Shown: positions 1 to 7,773, numbered from the stretch's first letter. The stretch: 14,231 bases of DNA from Bacillota bacterium (GCA_023451395.1 JAEXZL010000112.1:1-14231), one strand, 5' to 3'. The notes: generated by a model not told the origin, from the letters alone. Made by a program: numbers and translations.

Positions 1-2052
1 AATCTTAGATACTTCAGAAGCAGGAACCTCATCATATCTTTCAAACTTGCTTCTAAAGCTACCTCTTGCCTGAGTCATGGATCTAAGGTCTGTAGCATAG
101 GTGAACATTTCTGCCATAGGAACCTCAGCCATTATCTTCTGAAGTCCATCCTCTGGCTCCATTCCTAAAACTCTACCTCTCTTCTTGTTTATATCTCCTA
201 TTATATCTCCCATGTAGCTATCGGGAACCATAACCTCAAGCTTAAGAATTGGTTCAAGAAGTATTGGTTTAGCCTCCTCAAGGCCCTTCTTATATGCTAA
301 GGATGCAGCTACCTTAAAGGCCATTTCTGAGGAATCTACTGGATGGTAGGATCCATCATGAAGAGTTGCCTTTAGTCTTATAACAGGATAGCCTGCCAGT
401 ACCCCTTTAATTATACATTCTCTAAGTCCCTTTTCTACAGCAGGGATATAATTTCTAGGAACAACTCCACCTACAACCTGGTCTACAAATTCCAAATCAT
501 CAATTCCATCTTTTCTAGGCTCAAATTTAATTTTAACATCACCATATTGGCCGTGACCGCCAGACTGTTTTTTGTGTTTTCCCTGAACATCGGCAATGCC
601 TTTAATGGTTTCTCTATAAGGCACCTTAGGTGTTTGAAGCAGAACATCTACACCAAACTTATTTCTAAGCTTTGAGGCTATAACCTCTAAGTGGGTTTCT
701 CCTACTCCAGATACTATAGTTTCTGCATTTTCTATATCTCTTGCCACCTTAAAGGTTGGATCTTCATCTAATAGCTTGCTTAAACCTGAAGATATCTTAT
801 CCTCATCTCCCTTAGCCTTAGGAAGAACCGCCATAGATATTACAGGCTCTGGGAATTTTATTGTTGAATATTCAATGTTAAAGGCCGGATCGCAAATGGT
901 GTCACCGGTACCTGTATATTGGAGCTTAGCAACTGCACCGATATCTCCAGCAATAATTCTATCTGCGGGAATCTGTGATTTACCTCTTAGATAGAATATC
1001 GTACCAATCTTTTCACTCTTCTCCTTAGTTGAATTGGTAACCACTGTATCTGGAGTAATCTCCCCAGTTATAACTCTAAATAATGACATTTTACCAACGA
1101 AGGGGTCTGCTACAGTTTTAAACACTATAGCTGAGAAAGGATCCTCACTGTTAAGGTTAATCCTAACTTCTTTGTTGTTCTTTTTATCCATTCCCTTCTG
1201 AGAAACAGCATATTCGGGAGATGGGAAACACTCTAGTATGTCATTCATAAGATTATCCATTGCTATCATAGTAGTAGCACTTCCGCACATAACAGGAGCT
1301 ATATCACCGCTTACACAGCCCTTAATAAGTCCGCTATATATCTCTTCATAGCTGAGCTCCCCTTCTTCAAAATATTTGTCAAGAAGGGCTTCATCAGTTT
1401 CTGCTACTGCCTCCATAACCATCTGTCTGCATTCCTCTATTTTATCCTCAAGCTCTGCAGGAACTTCTCCTCTTTCCATCTTCTTTGTTTTAGGATTATA
1501 GTAATCTGCAGTATGAGAAATTATATTAACAATCCCCTTAAATTCTGACTCCTTGCCTATGGGATATTGTATTGGTACCACAGAAATACCAAATTGCTCT
1601 TTAAGCTGTGCTAGTGTCTTATCATAATCACTATTTTCTCTATCTAATTTATTTATAAAAAAGGTCCTTGGTAATTTTATATTATTTACATAAGACCATG
1701 CTTTCTCAGTTCCTACTTCTACGCCTGCAGCTCCGCATACTACTATCATTGCTACGTCACAGGCTCTCATTCCTTGAATCTGTTCGCCTACAAAATCAAA
1801 ATATCCTGGTAAGTCCACAAGATTAATTTTTACATCCTTCCATTCAAAGGGTGTTACTGCTGCTGATATAGATATCCTTCTCTTTTTCTCCTCTGCATCA
1901 AAATCTGAGGTAGTGTTTCCTTCATCTACTTTTCCAAGTCTGTCTACAGTTTTTGAAGCATATAAAAGTGCTTCTGTTAATGATGTTTTCCCCGATCCGC
2001 TATGACCGAGGATACCGACATTTCTTAGATTGTTTATTTTGTAATCTTTCAT
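1..2052 (-). CDS. EF-G-like translational GTPase (paralog of elongation factor G), 3' end cut off
   Basis: The 684 codons seen run off the window start; only a short C-terminal stretch should be missing, judging by the usual EF-G length near 690-700. The protein opens MKDYKINNLRNVGILGHSGS. Visible motifs are a P-loop GHSGSGKT at residues 16-23, a switch II-type DLPGY at about 80-84 and the guanine-specificity motif NKLD at 134-137. A GQYGDV segment and the SYHPVDSSEMAFK segment of domain IV follow in the C-terminal half. Canonical EF-G has AHIDAGKT and DTPGH at the first two places, so this is the EF-G-like paralog common in clostridia rather than the main translocase. It would bind the ribosome in the cytoplasm; its exact role is not known to me. 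An in-frame TAG just upstream makes the ATG at 2050-2052 the first usable start. It is transcribed divergently from the envelope operon. Confidence 0.93.
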   Translation of the reverse strand, partial: MKDYKINNLRNVGILGHSGSGKTSLTEALLYASKTVDRLGKVDEGNTTSDFDAEEKKRRISISAAVTPFEWKDVKINLVDLPGYFDFVGEQIQGMRACDVAMIVVCGAAGVEVGTEKAWSYVNNIKLPRTFFINKLDRENSDYDKTLAQLKEQFGISVVPIQYPIGKESEFKGIVNIISHTADYYNPKTKKMERGEVPAELEDKIEECRQMVMEAVAETDEALLDKYFEEGELSYEEIYSGLIKGCVSGDIAPVMCGSATTMIAMDNLMNDILECFPSPEYAVSQKGMDKKNNKEVRINLNSEDPFSAIVFKTVADPFVGKMSLFRVITGEITPDTVVTNSTKEKSEKIGTIFYLRGKSQIPADRIIAGDIGAVAKLQYTGTGDTICDPAFNIEYSTIKFPEPVISMAVLPKAKGDEDKISSGLSKLLDEDPTFKVARDIENAETIVSGVGETHLEVIASKLRNKFGVDVLLQTPKVPYRETIKGIADVQGKHKKQSGGHGQYGDVKIKFEPRKDGIDDLEFVDQVVGGVVPRNYIPAVEKGLRECIIKGVLAGYPVIRLKATLHDGSYHPVDSSEMAFKVAASLAYKKGLEEAKPILLEPILKLEVMVPDSYMGDIIGDINKKRGRVLGMEPEDGLQKIMAEVPMAEMFTYATDLRSMTQARGSFRSKFERYDEVPASEVSKI

Positions 2053-2101
2053 AAGACATTGCTATTAAGCTAAAATCACTTAATAGCTTTCACCTACCTT
2101 T
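2053..2101 (-). promoter_or_regulatory. Hairpin between Shine-Dalgarno-like site and start codon of the EF-G-like gene
   Basis: On the minus strand a purine-rich site reading AAGGTAGGTGAAAG (about 2088-2101) lies nearly 40 nt before the ATG, too far for normal initiation. In between is a perfect 9-bp inverted repeat, GCTATTAAG at 2061-2069 and CTTAATAGC at 2079-2087, with a 9-nt loop. If it folds, the distance from AGGTG to the ATG shrinks to about 11 nt. No other good Shine-Dalgarno site lies next to the ATG. A hairpin that brings a distant ribosome site near its start is known from phage T4 gene 38. That it does so here is inference; it could also act as an on/off switch of translation. Confidence 0.5.
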
Positions 2102-2630
2102 CCTTATATTTTGAATCATGGTGAATTTATAATAATCTGCTGGTAATTCAGCACATTTCAATTTAAACAGCTTTTAAAATATCCCTAAGCCTATGTATAT
2201 TATCAAAGCTTAGAAAATATATTAGAAGCCTAAGTAAACCTATACATTTTACAATATAAAAACTTAGACAGAATCTTAAGTTTCCTTAATTAAAAAGGGT
2301 GTAAATTATATATTCTCCACAATGAGTTAATTTCCTTTCAAAGGTTTATAATTTTCTGAATATATAATTTATTTTAATTATATATTCATTAATGATAAAA
2401 AGCTAACTCTATATTTATTCTTCACAAGCAGTATTACTTAAAATTCTTATGCTAGCTTGTTATAAAAAGAAATTATGTATACTTACGCAATACTGTATAA
2501 TTTTTCCCTTATAAGCATTCCCTATATTTATATATTTATTACTATATTTAGAATTATTATAAAATTAACATCTGAATTTTATGAAATTTTAGTAAATCGG
2601 ATGCTATAAGGAAAATTTATAATATAATCA
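2102..2630. other. AT-rich divergent intergenic region, no gene seen
   Basis: No reading frame of useful length, tRNA or recognisable riboswitch is seen. The stretch must hold the minus-strand promoter of the EF-G-like gene, but I found no convincing -35/-10 pair on that strand. ATTATA-type boxes (minus-strand TATAAT) occur near 2305, 2377 and 2556, none with a good -35. It holds the inverted repeat at 2357-2388, flanked at a distance by GAGTTA and TAACTC. Confidence 0.6.
2357..2388. repeat. Perfect 13-bp inverted repeat, A/T only except its ends
   Basis: TGAATATATAATT and AATTATATATTCA form a perfect 13-bp inverted repeat around a TATTTT loop. There is no GC-rich core and no T-run after it, so it is not a standard intrinsic terminator. 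It could be a protein-binding palindrome or a cruciform-prone site; its role is unknown. Confidence 0.6.
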
Positions 2631-2660
2631 CAAAAAATTGACACTTTATTACATTTTATA

Positions 2661-2689
2661 TTGACTTTCGACATTATTTTAGGTATAAT
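2661..2689 (+). promoter_or_regulatory. Predicted sigma-A promoter P1 of the envelope operon
   Basis: TTGACT at 2661-2666 and TATAAT at 2684-2689 are separated by exactly 17 bp. This is five of six and six of six against consensus, and it reads toward the gene at 2902. The resulting 5' leader would be about 200 nt. A second TTGACA at 2638-2643 has no partner -10 box at a suitable distance. Confidence 0.7.
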
Positions 2690-2730
2690 TAACCAGAATA
2701 TTTTTTAGAAGATTTAATTTCTTATTTATA

Positions 2731-2759
2731 TTGTAAACTTTTTTAATTAATGTTATAAT
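2731..2759 (+). promoter_or_regulatory. Predicted extended -10 promoter P2 of the envelope operon
   Basis: TTGTAA at 2731-2736 and TATAAT at 2754-2759 are 17 bp apart, and a TG dinucleotide at 2751-2752 gives an extended -10 (TGTTATAAT). It lies 70 bp after P1 at the same place within an imperfect tandem repeat, and the sequences after both -10 boxes are alike. Confidence 0.6.
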
Positions 2760-2901
2760 TAGCCAAAACGTTTTCTTGATAAAATTTAACACTTTATTTA
2801 CATTATAAATTACTTAAATTAATTATGGCTATTCTTAAAAGTCAAACTAATGGATGTTTCATTCAACCAGACAATAAATTAGATTTTTCAGAAAGGCCCT
2901 A

Positions 2902-4686
2902 TTGGAGATGATAGTCTTGAGTGAAACCGCCCTTGGGCAGAATGATAATGAAAAAAGCCAATTTAGGCAAAAATTAAATGCACTATGGAAGGATAAGAGA
3001 CCTTATAAAAAAAGGCTTTTGGCTGCGGCTGCTTCGGCGTTTTCCTTGTGTTTTACCCTTATATTTTTCGGCCCTGTGGAGATAACTGCCTTCAGCTATG
3101 ACTCGCTGAATTTTGATGTTTTAGCTATAACACCGATAATGGCAGTTGCGGCAGTAGCCGTTTTTCTTGTTCTTTCTTTATTGATTTCCGCCCTCAGAGG
3201 TAAAATTTTTAATTACGCTGTCAGTTTCATCTTTGCCATTACCATAAGTGGATATATTCAAGGGAACTTTTTAAACGGCAATTTAGGAGCTCTTACGGGA
3301 GATCCCATAGACTGGCATAATCAAACACGCAAAATGATAATTAACCTGATTATTTGGTTTGTTATTTCACTTGTACCTTTTATTATACTGTATTTTAACA
3401 AAAAGAATTGGTATAACGTAGTAACCTTCGGATCAATCTTGCTTGTTATAATGCAGTCCGTCGCCCTTTTTCAAGTATATACCATTGAAAAACCAAAAAA
3501 TTATGGTTATTACTTATCAGCAGATGGGATTTTTGATTATTCCTCTAAAAAGAACACCTTAGTCTTTTTATTGGACAGGCTGGATTATGAATTTATAGAG
3601 GAAGTCCTTAAGGATGATCCATCTTTCTTTGATGACATGGATGGATTTACAAGCTATACCAATGCTATATCTGAGCATGCCAGAACGAAGCCAGCTGCTA
3701 ATTTTATACTTACTGCCTGCGAGGAATACGCTTACCAGATCCCCGCAGAGGAATACTTTGATAAATCTTGGACTGCAGGCGGAAGGAATATACTAGGTGA
3801 CTTAAAAGAGGCTGGGTATAAAATCAATATTTATTCAGAAATGGGGAATATGTTCGGAAGCGGAGAAACTGCAGAAAAATATGTATCCAACATATTCAGC
3901 ATAGATAATAGTAAAGAAACCATAGAAAAAGATGTGACAAATAATAAGCTGAATGTTCCAGAGGTTTTTCGAAATCTATTTTACTTATCAACATACAGAT
4001 ATGCTCCCACTGCAATTAAGCCATTTTTCTGGAGCTATACAGGAACAATAAATAACAGCACTTATTTAAATAGCTCAGTATATGAGATAGATGAAACAAA
4101 ATATGCTGAAGGTATTAAAAAATTTAACGTGGACGACGAGTACGGATATTTTAAGTTTTATCACTTTAACGGTTCCCATCCACCCTATTCAGTGAAAGAA
4201 GACGGAAGCAAAAGCACGGAGCTCACATCTTCCCTTGAACAAACCAAAGGCAACTTTGAAATTTTATTTAAAGCCTTCAACAAAATGAAAAAGCTTGGAA
4301 TCTACAAAGACACAGGGATAATCATTACCGCTGATCATGGAAGTGCTATCTCAGATGACGAGCCATTACAAAAGGCTACCAGGATCGGATTGTTTTATAA
4401 ACCTCCTGGCAGCGAAGAAATGTCGCTTAAAACATCTAAGGCTCCGGTTTCCCTAAAAAACCTACCTGCCACTATATTAAAATCCTCTGGCTTGGACTAT
4501 ACAGACTATGGTCGTCCTCTTGATGAGGTTAAAGAGGATGAAAAAATAACCAGAACCTTTTATAAAGCTGTTATGAAGGATGGAAGGGAGGACAAGCTGT
4601 ATATTTATGAAGTCGAGGGAGATGCCTCAGACTTTAATAATTGGAAAAATATTAATGTTGTTCCAATTGAACACTCATTCTATTAA
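2902..4686 (+). CDS. Polytopic sulfatase-fold / LTA synthase-family phosphotransferase
   Basis: Membrane enzyme of the alkaline phosphatase/sulfatase superfamily. After a basic cytosolic N terminus there are about five membrane segments (near 42-58, 75-97, 104-120, 146-164, 173-192), as in LtaS-type enzymes, then an extracellular catalytic domain from about 217 to 540. Visible metal and active-site motifs are VFLLDRLD with Asp225, a likely nucleophile Thr262 in HARTKPA, a GSHPPY segment with His427, and TADHG with Asp478 and His479. The style (LLDRLD, GSHPPY) resembles sulfatase-like headgroup transferases as much as true LtaS, so the acceptor is uncertain: it may polymerise glycerol phosphate or attach phospho-headgroups to a surface glycan. 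The TTG at 2902 has GAAAGG 5 nt upstream; the ATG at 2908 is an alternative start. It is first in the operon, behind P1 and P2. Confidence 0.85.
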   Translation: MEMIVLSETALGQNDNEKSQFRQKLNALWKDKRPYKKRLLAAAASAFSLCFTLIFFGPVEITAFSYDSLNFDVLAITPIMAVAAVAVFLVLSLLISALRGKIFNYAVSFIFAITISGYIQGNFLNGNLGALTGDPIDWHNQTRKMIINLIIWFVISLVPFIILYFNKKNWYNVVTFGSILLVIMQSVALFQVYTIEKPKNYGYYLSADGIFDYSSKKNTLVFLLDRLDYEFIEEVLKDDPSFFDDMDGFTSYTNAISEHARTKPAANFILTACEEYAYQIPAEEYFDKSWTAGGRNILGDLKEAGYKINIYSEMGNMFGSGETAEKYVSNIFSIDNSKETIEKDVTNNKLNVPEVFRNLFYLSTYRYAPTAIKPFFWSYTGTINNSTYLNSSVYEIDETKYAEGIKKFNVDDEYGYFKFYHFNGSHPPYSVKEDGSKSTELTSSLEQTKGNFEILFKAFNKMKKLGIYKDTGIIITADHGSAISDDEPLQKATRIGLFYKPPGSEEMSLKTSKAPVSLKNLPATILKSSGLDYTDYGRPLDEVKEDEKITRTFYKAVMKDGREDKLYIYEVEGDASDFNNWKNINVVPIEHSFY

Positions 4687-4708
4687 TTTAGCAAAGGAAG
4701 ATAAAAAG

Positions 4709-5065
4709 ATGAAAAAAATCAGTACAATATTTACATTTAGCCTATTTTTTGCTCTGGGAATGATGTTTTTTTCATTCGCTGCCAGCGCATATATAGACCC
4801 ATCTGCTATGACTTATATAGTGCAAATAGTAGTGGGAATAGTAATAGCTGGAGGAGCTGCTTTCGCATTTTATTTTAAAAGAATAAAAAGAAAATTAACC
4901 AAAAAAAGCGGAAGCGCTATAGATGATTATGATACAAAAGACGACTATACTTATGACGATGACGATGATGAATTTGATGACAGCAATATAGATATGGACG
5001 AATACGACTTTGAAGAAACAAAGGATAAAAAAGACTCAAAAAAAAGTGATAAAACAGTTGTTTAA
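4709..5065 (+). CDS. Small membrane protein with YIDPS motif and acidic cytoplasmic tail
   Basis: 118 residues starting at an ATG with AAAGGAAG about 8 nt upstream, 22 nt after the stop of the preceding gene. A signal-peptide-like segment (about 5-27) ends in AASA before YIDPS, a plausible signal peptidase I site. A membrane segment at about 36-56 follows, then a basic cluster KRIKRKLTKK that should stay inside. The last 48 residues (71-118) hold 22 Asp/Glu, including five Asp in a row, and look disordered. Short proteins with a YIDP motif followed by one membrane span are, to my knowledge, often found beside sulfatase-type enzymes in surface-polysaccharide clusters, but their function is unknown. 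The position between the transferase and the signal peptidase suggests a partner or scaffold for them. The 3' end overlaps the next gene. Confidence 0.8.
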   Translation: MKKISTIFTFSLFFALGMMFFSFAASAYIDPSAMTYIVQIVVGIVIAGGAAFAFYFKRIKRKLTKKSGSAIDDYDTKDDYTYDDDDDEFDDSNIDMDEYDFEETKDKKDSKKSDKTVV

Positions 5066-5564
5066 AGGCGATTATAAAGCACTTGTGATAATAGCAGGTG
5101 CTCTTCTAGCAGCTTTTATTGTAAATTCCTTTCTTATTACCGTCGTTAGAATCGTCGGAGATTCAATGCAGCCTACTTTATATGAAAACAATTGGTTTTT
5201 GGTGGACCGTCTTGCATACATAAATTCGGAACCTGAATATGGAGATATAATAATATTTAAAAAACAGGATGTAACGGGCGGAGTTATTGTAAAAAGAGTT
5301 ATTGGTACACCAAATGACACTGTTGAAATAAAAAATGGTTTTGTATATATAAATGGCAAATTGACTGAAGATGAATTTTCCGCGGCATCAGAGAGGGATA
5401 ATTTCGATAAAATTATAGTTAATGAAGATTCTTATTTTGTTCTTGGAGACAACAGGAACTCGTCTAGCGACTCCCGGATATGGGACAACCCATTTGTGAA
5501 CCGAGATGAAATTATTGGAAAGATATGCTTTAAGCTCTTTCCTAAAATAAAAAATGTAACTTAG
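5010..5564 (+). CDS. lepB: Type I signal peptidase
   Basis: Membrane serine protease that removes signal peptides from exported proteins. A short basic N terminus precedes one membrane segment (about 23-45). The catalytic Ser52 lies in GDSMQPTL, the general-base Lys95 in VIVKRVIG, and the C-terminal box GDNRNSSSDSR is at 146-156. The length (184 residues, one span) is typical of the Gram-positive SipS/SpsB type. The TTG at 5010 is the longest start and overlaps the preceding gene by 56 bp; a GTG at 5046 is also possible, and neither has a strong ribosome site, so translation is probably coupled to the upstream gene. In other Firmicutes LtaS-type enzymes are cut by signal peptidase, so this copy may process its neighbours. 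That link is inference. Confidence 0.93.
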   Translation: MKKQRIKKTQKKVIKQLFKGDYKALVIIAGALLAAFIVNSFLITVVRIVGDSMQPTLYENNWFLVDRLAYINSEPEYGDIIIFKKQDVTGGVIVKRVIGTPNDTVEIKNGFVYINGKLTEDEFSAASERDNFDKIIVNEDSYFVLGDNRNSSSDSRIWDNPFVNRDEIIGKICFKLFPKIKNVT

Positions 5565-5582
5565 GAGTAGGAAAATTATCAT

Positions 5583-7715
5583 ATGGGGATTATAGGAGAA
5601 ATACTGGGCACACCGCTCGGTTATGTTATGAAACTATGCTATGACGTAATTAATAATTACGGAATATCAATAATATTATTTACACTTTTGTCAAAGGTTA
5701 TATTGTTACCGGTTTCTTTAATGGTTCAAAAAAATTCCATTAAGATGATCAAAATGAAACCGCAACTGGATGCACTTAAATATCAATATGTAGATGACCA
5801 GGATGCATTACTGGATGCCCAAAGTGCACTGTATAAAAAAGAAAAATATAATCCATTTGCAGGCACTATACCCTTGCTTATTCAGTTGCCGCTGATATTT
5901 GGGCTTATAGACGTGGTATACAGACCACTGAAGCATATATTGCATTTTTCTCAGGAAGCCATAACTGCCTTTACCACAAAAACTATAGAGATTACTGGAC
6001 TTGCTAATCTAGGATCTTCGCCAGAGCTGGTTGTAATGAAAAATGTAATCAATCCAGCAAATTACGACGCATATATATCTCTTCAAAACAGCACACTTCA
6101 AAACAGCGATGTAGCTTCCATGATTGAAAAAATGCAGTCTATAAATATGAATTTTATGGGTTTTGATCTATCTGCAACACCAACCCTTGCACTTAATTTT
6201 CTTGTTCTTATTCCAGTGTTCGCTGGCATCAGTGCTCTTATCATGTGCATTGTTCAAAATAAGATTAACGTCCTTCAAATTGAACAAAATGCCTTTGCTC
6301 AGTGGGGAATGACAGCATTTATGATTGCTTTTTCTGCGTATTTTGCATTTCTTGTTCCTGCTGGAGTAGGTCTGTACTGGATATTCGGAAACTTATTTTC
6401 AATTCCAGTAATGTACCTGGTAAATATAATATATAATCCAAAGCAATATATAGATTATACTACCTTGAACAAGTTAAAAGAAAAGGCCAAGGAAGAAGCG
6501 GAAATAAACCGTAAAAACACTAAACTATCAAAAAAGTACTACAAAGAAATATGTAAAAATAACAACCTTCAAAAAATGAATCTCATGTTCTATTCAGAAC
6601 AAAGTGGTTTTTATAAGTATTTCGAGAATATTATAAATGCTCTATTAGAAAATTCCAATGAGACTATATATTATATAACCAGTGATCCAAAGGATAAAAT
6701 ATTTGAATGCAAAAACGATAGGATCAAGCCTTATTATATAAGCGGAAATCAACTTATTGCCTTTATGATGAAGCTTGAATGCAAGATGGTTATAATGACC
6801 ACTCCGGACTTGGAAAAGTACCATATTAAGAGATCAAAGGTAAGAAAAAATATTGAGTATGTGTTTGTGGACCATGCCTGCACCAGCTTTAATTTGACTT
6901 ATCGTACCGGTGCCTTGGATTATTTCGATACAATTTTTGTAGTTAGCCGTAATCAAGGAATAGAAGTCCGTGAAATGGAAAAGCTCAGAGGAACCAAAAA
7001 GAAACGTATCGTTAAGTGTGGTTACGGTCTTATAGACAATATGATAGCGTCCTATAACGCGCTAGAAAAAACTAAAAATGAGAAACCCACTATACTTGTT
7101 GCACCCTCTTGGCAGTATGATAATATTCTGGACAGCTGCCTTGATAATATTCTTTCAGAACTGGTATGCGATAAGTATAAGGTTATTGTACGGCCACATC
7201 CACAATATATAAAAAGATTTCCATTGCAAATGGAGAGCATTATTGAAAAATATAAAGACAAATTCAGTTCTGATTTCGTCATTGAAACAGATTTTTCATC
7301 TAACGTTACCGTTTATACAGCTGACATGGTAATAACCGACTGGTCCGCCATTGCCTTTGAATTTAGTTTTACCACAGACAAGCCTACGCTTTTTATAAAC
7401 ACAGCCATGAAGGTAATAAATAAAGATTATAAAAAAATAAAACTTAAACCTTTTGATATTACAGCCAGAAATATTATAGGAAAATCTATCAGCAAAGAGG
7501 AAACAAAAAATATTTCTGATGTTGTCTATGGACTTCTTTCTGATCAAGACAGCTATAGAGAAAGAATACAAGAGCTTAAAAACAGCTATTTCTACAACCT
7601 TGGAAGAAGCGGAGAAGCAGCGGCTGATTATATTATAGAGCGGCTATCTGGAAAGGGTCCTTCGGAATCCGAAGATTTGTCCTCGAAAAAACAAGAAGAA
7701 CAGGTTATAAGTTAA
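5583..7715 (+). CDS. YidC/Oxa1 insertase domain fused to CDP-glycerol glycerophosphotransferase domain
   Basis: 710 residues with two modules. Residues about 20-290 match YidC/Oxa1: the cytosolic hairpin region after LLPVSLMVQKNSIKMIK, the stretch YNPFAGTIPLLIQLPLIFG at 89-107, and the last spans with GVGLYWIFGNLFSIPVMY at 261-278. There is no lipoprotein signal, and Lys38 stands where SpoIIIJ/YidC1 has its key groove arginine. A basic, helical linker (about 291-325) leads to a cytosolic TagB/TagF-like domain (about 330-690) with YVFVDHACTS, ILVAPSW, VIVRPHPQ and ITDWSAIAFEFSF, typical of CDP-glycerol glycerophosphotransferases. The reading frame is open throughout with no sign of an assembly join. 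The enzyme half should add glycerol phosphate from CDP-glycerol to a lipid-linked acceptor; the membrane half may only anchor it or may insert partner proteins. AGGAG overlapping the upstream stop and a second AGGAAAA precede the ATG. Confidence 0.87.
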   Translation: MGIIGEILGTPLGYVMKLCYDVINNYGISIILFTLLSKVILLPVSLMVQKNSIKMIKMKPQLDALKYQYVDDQDALLDAQSALYKKEKYNPFAGTIPLLIQLPLIFGLIDVVYRPLKHILHFSQEAITAFTTKTIEITGLANLGSSPELVVMKNVINPANYDAYISLQNSTLQNSDVASMIEKMQSINMNFMGFDLSATPTLALNFLVLIPVFAGISALIMCIVQNKINVLQIEQNAFAQWGMTAFMIAFSAYFAFLVPAGVGLYWIFGNLFSIPVMYLVNIIYNPKQYIDYTTLNKLKEKAKEEAEINRKNTKLSKKYYKEICKNNNLQKMNLMFYSEQSGFYKYFENIINALLENSNETIYYITSDPKDKIFECKNDRIKPYYISGNQLIAFMMKLECKMVIMTTPDLEKYHIKRSKVRKNIEYVFVDHACTSFNLTYRTGALDYFDTIFVVSRNQGIEVREMEKLRGTKKKRIVKCGYGLIDNMIASYNALEKTKNEKPTILVAPSWQYDNILDSCLDNILSELVCDKYKVIVRPHPQYIKRFPLQMESIIEKYKDKFSSDFVIETDFSSNVTVYTADMVITDWSAIAFEFSFTTDKPTLFINTAMKVINKDYKKIKLKPFDITARNIIGKSISKEETKNISDVVYGLLSDQDSYRERIQELKNSYFYNLGRSGEAAADYIIERLSGKGPSESEDLSSKKQEEQVIS

Positions 7716-7719
7716 GTTC

Positions 7720-7773
7720 AAAATTACAAAAATAGAGCGTTGCAGTGAACACACGCTTTGTTTTTGTAATTTT
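7720..7773 (+). terminator. Long hairpin, probable intrinsic terminator after the YidC fusion gene
   Basis: Starting 5 bp after the stop codon, AAAATTACAAAAATAGAGCG (7720-7739) pairs with CGCTTTGTTTTTGTAATTTT (7754-7773) as a 20-bp stem with two G-U wobbles and a 14-nt loop. The 3' arm is T-rich, so it can act as both stem and U-tract, and the A-rich 5' arm makes it look bidirectional. It would split the plus-strand genes into two transcription units or attenuate the second. Confidence 0.7.

Larger units (their letters stand above)
2632..2830 (+). repeat. Degenerate tandem repeat (period about 70-79 bp) carrying the two promoters
   Basis: Three diverged copies begin near 2632, 2711 and 2783. 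The clearest shared segment starts at each -10 box: TATAATTAACCAGAATATTTT at 2684 resembles TATAATTAGCCAAAACGTTTT at 2754 (17 of 21 aligned bases). A second shared block is ACACTTTATT(T)ACATT near 2641 and 2790. The third copy has lost a good -10 box. Low base complexity makes some similarity expected, so confidence is moderate. Confidence 0.45.

Noticed and set aside
776..994. 72-codon plus-strand open frame
   Set aside because: Lies wholly antisense inside the well-supported EF-G-like gene; no ribosome site and no family resemblance.
4580..4708. Longer upstream start for the acidic membrane protein
   Set aside because: It would overlap the transferase gene by over 100 bp; the ATG at 4709 has a proper ribosome site and gives a normal signal-like N terminus.
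7052..7571. Minus-strand open frames opposite the glycerophosphotransferase domain
   Set aside because: Antisense shadows of a strongly supported domain with no recognisable motifs.
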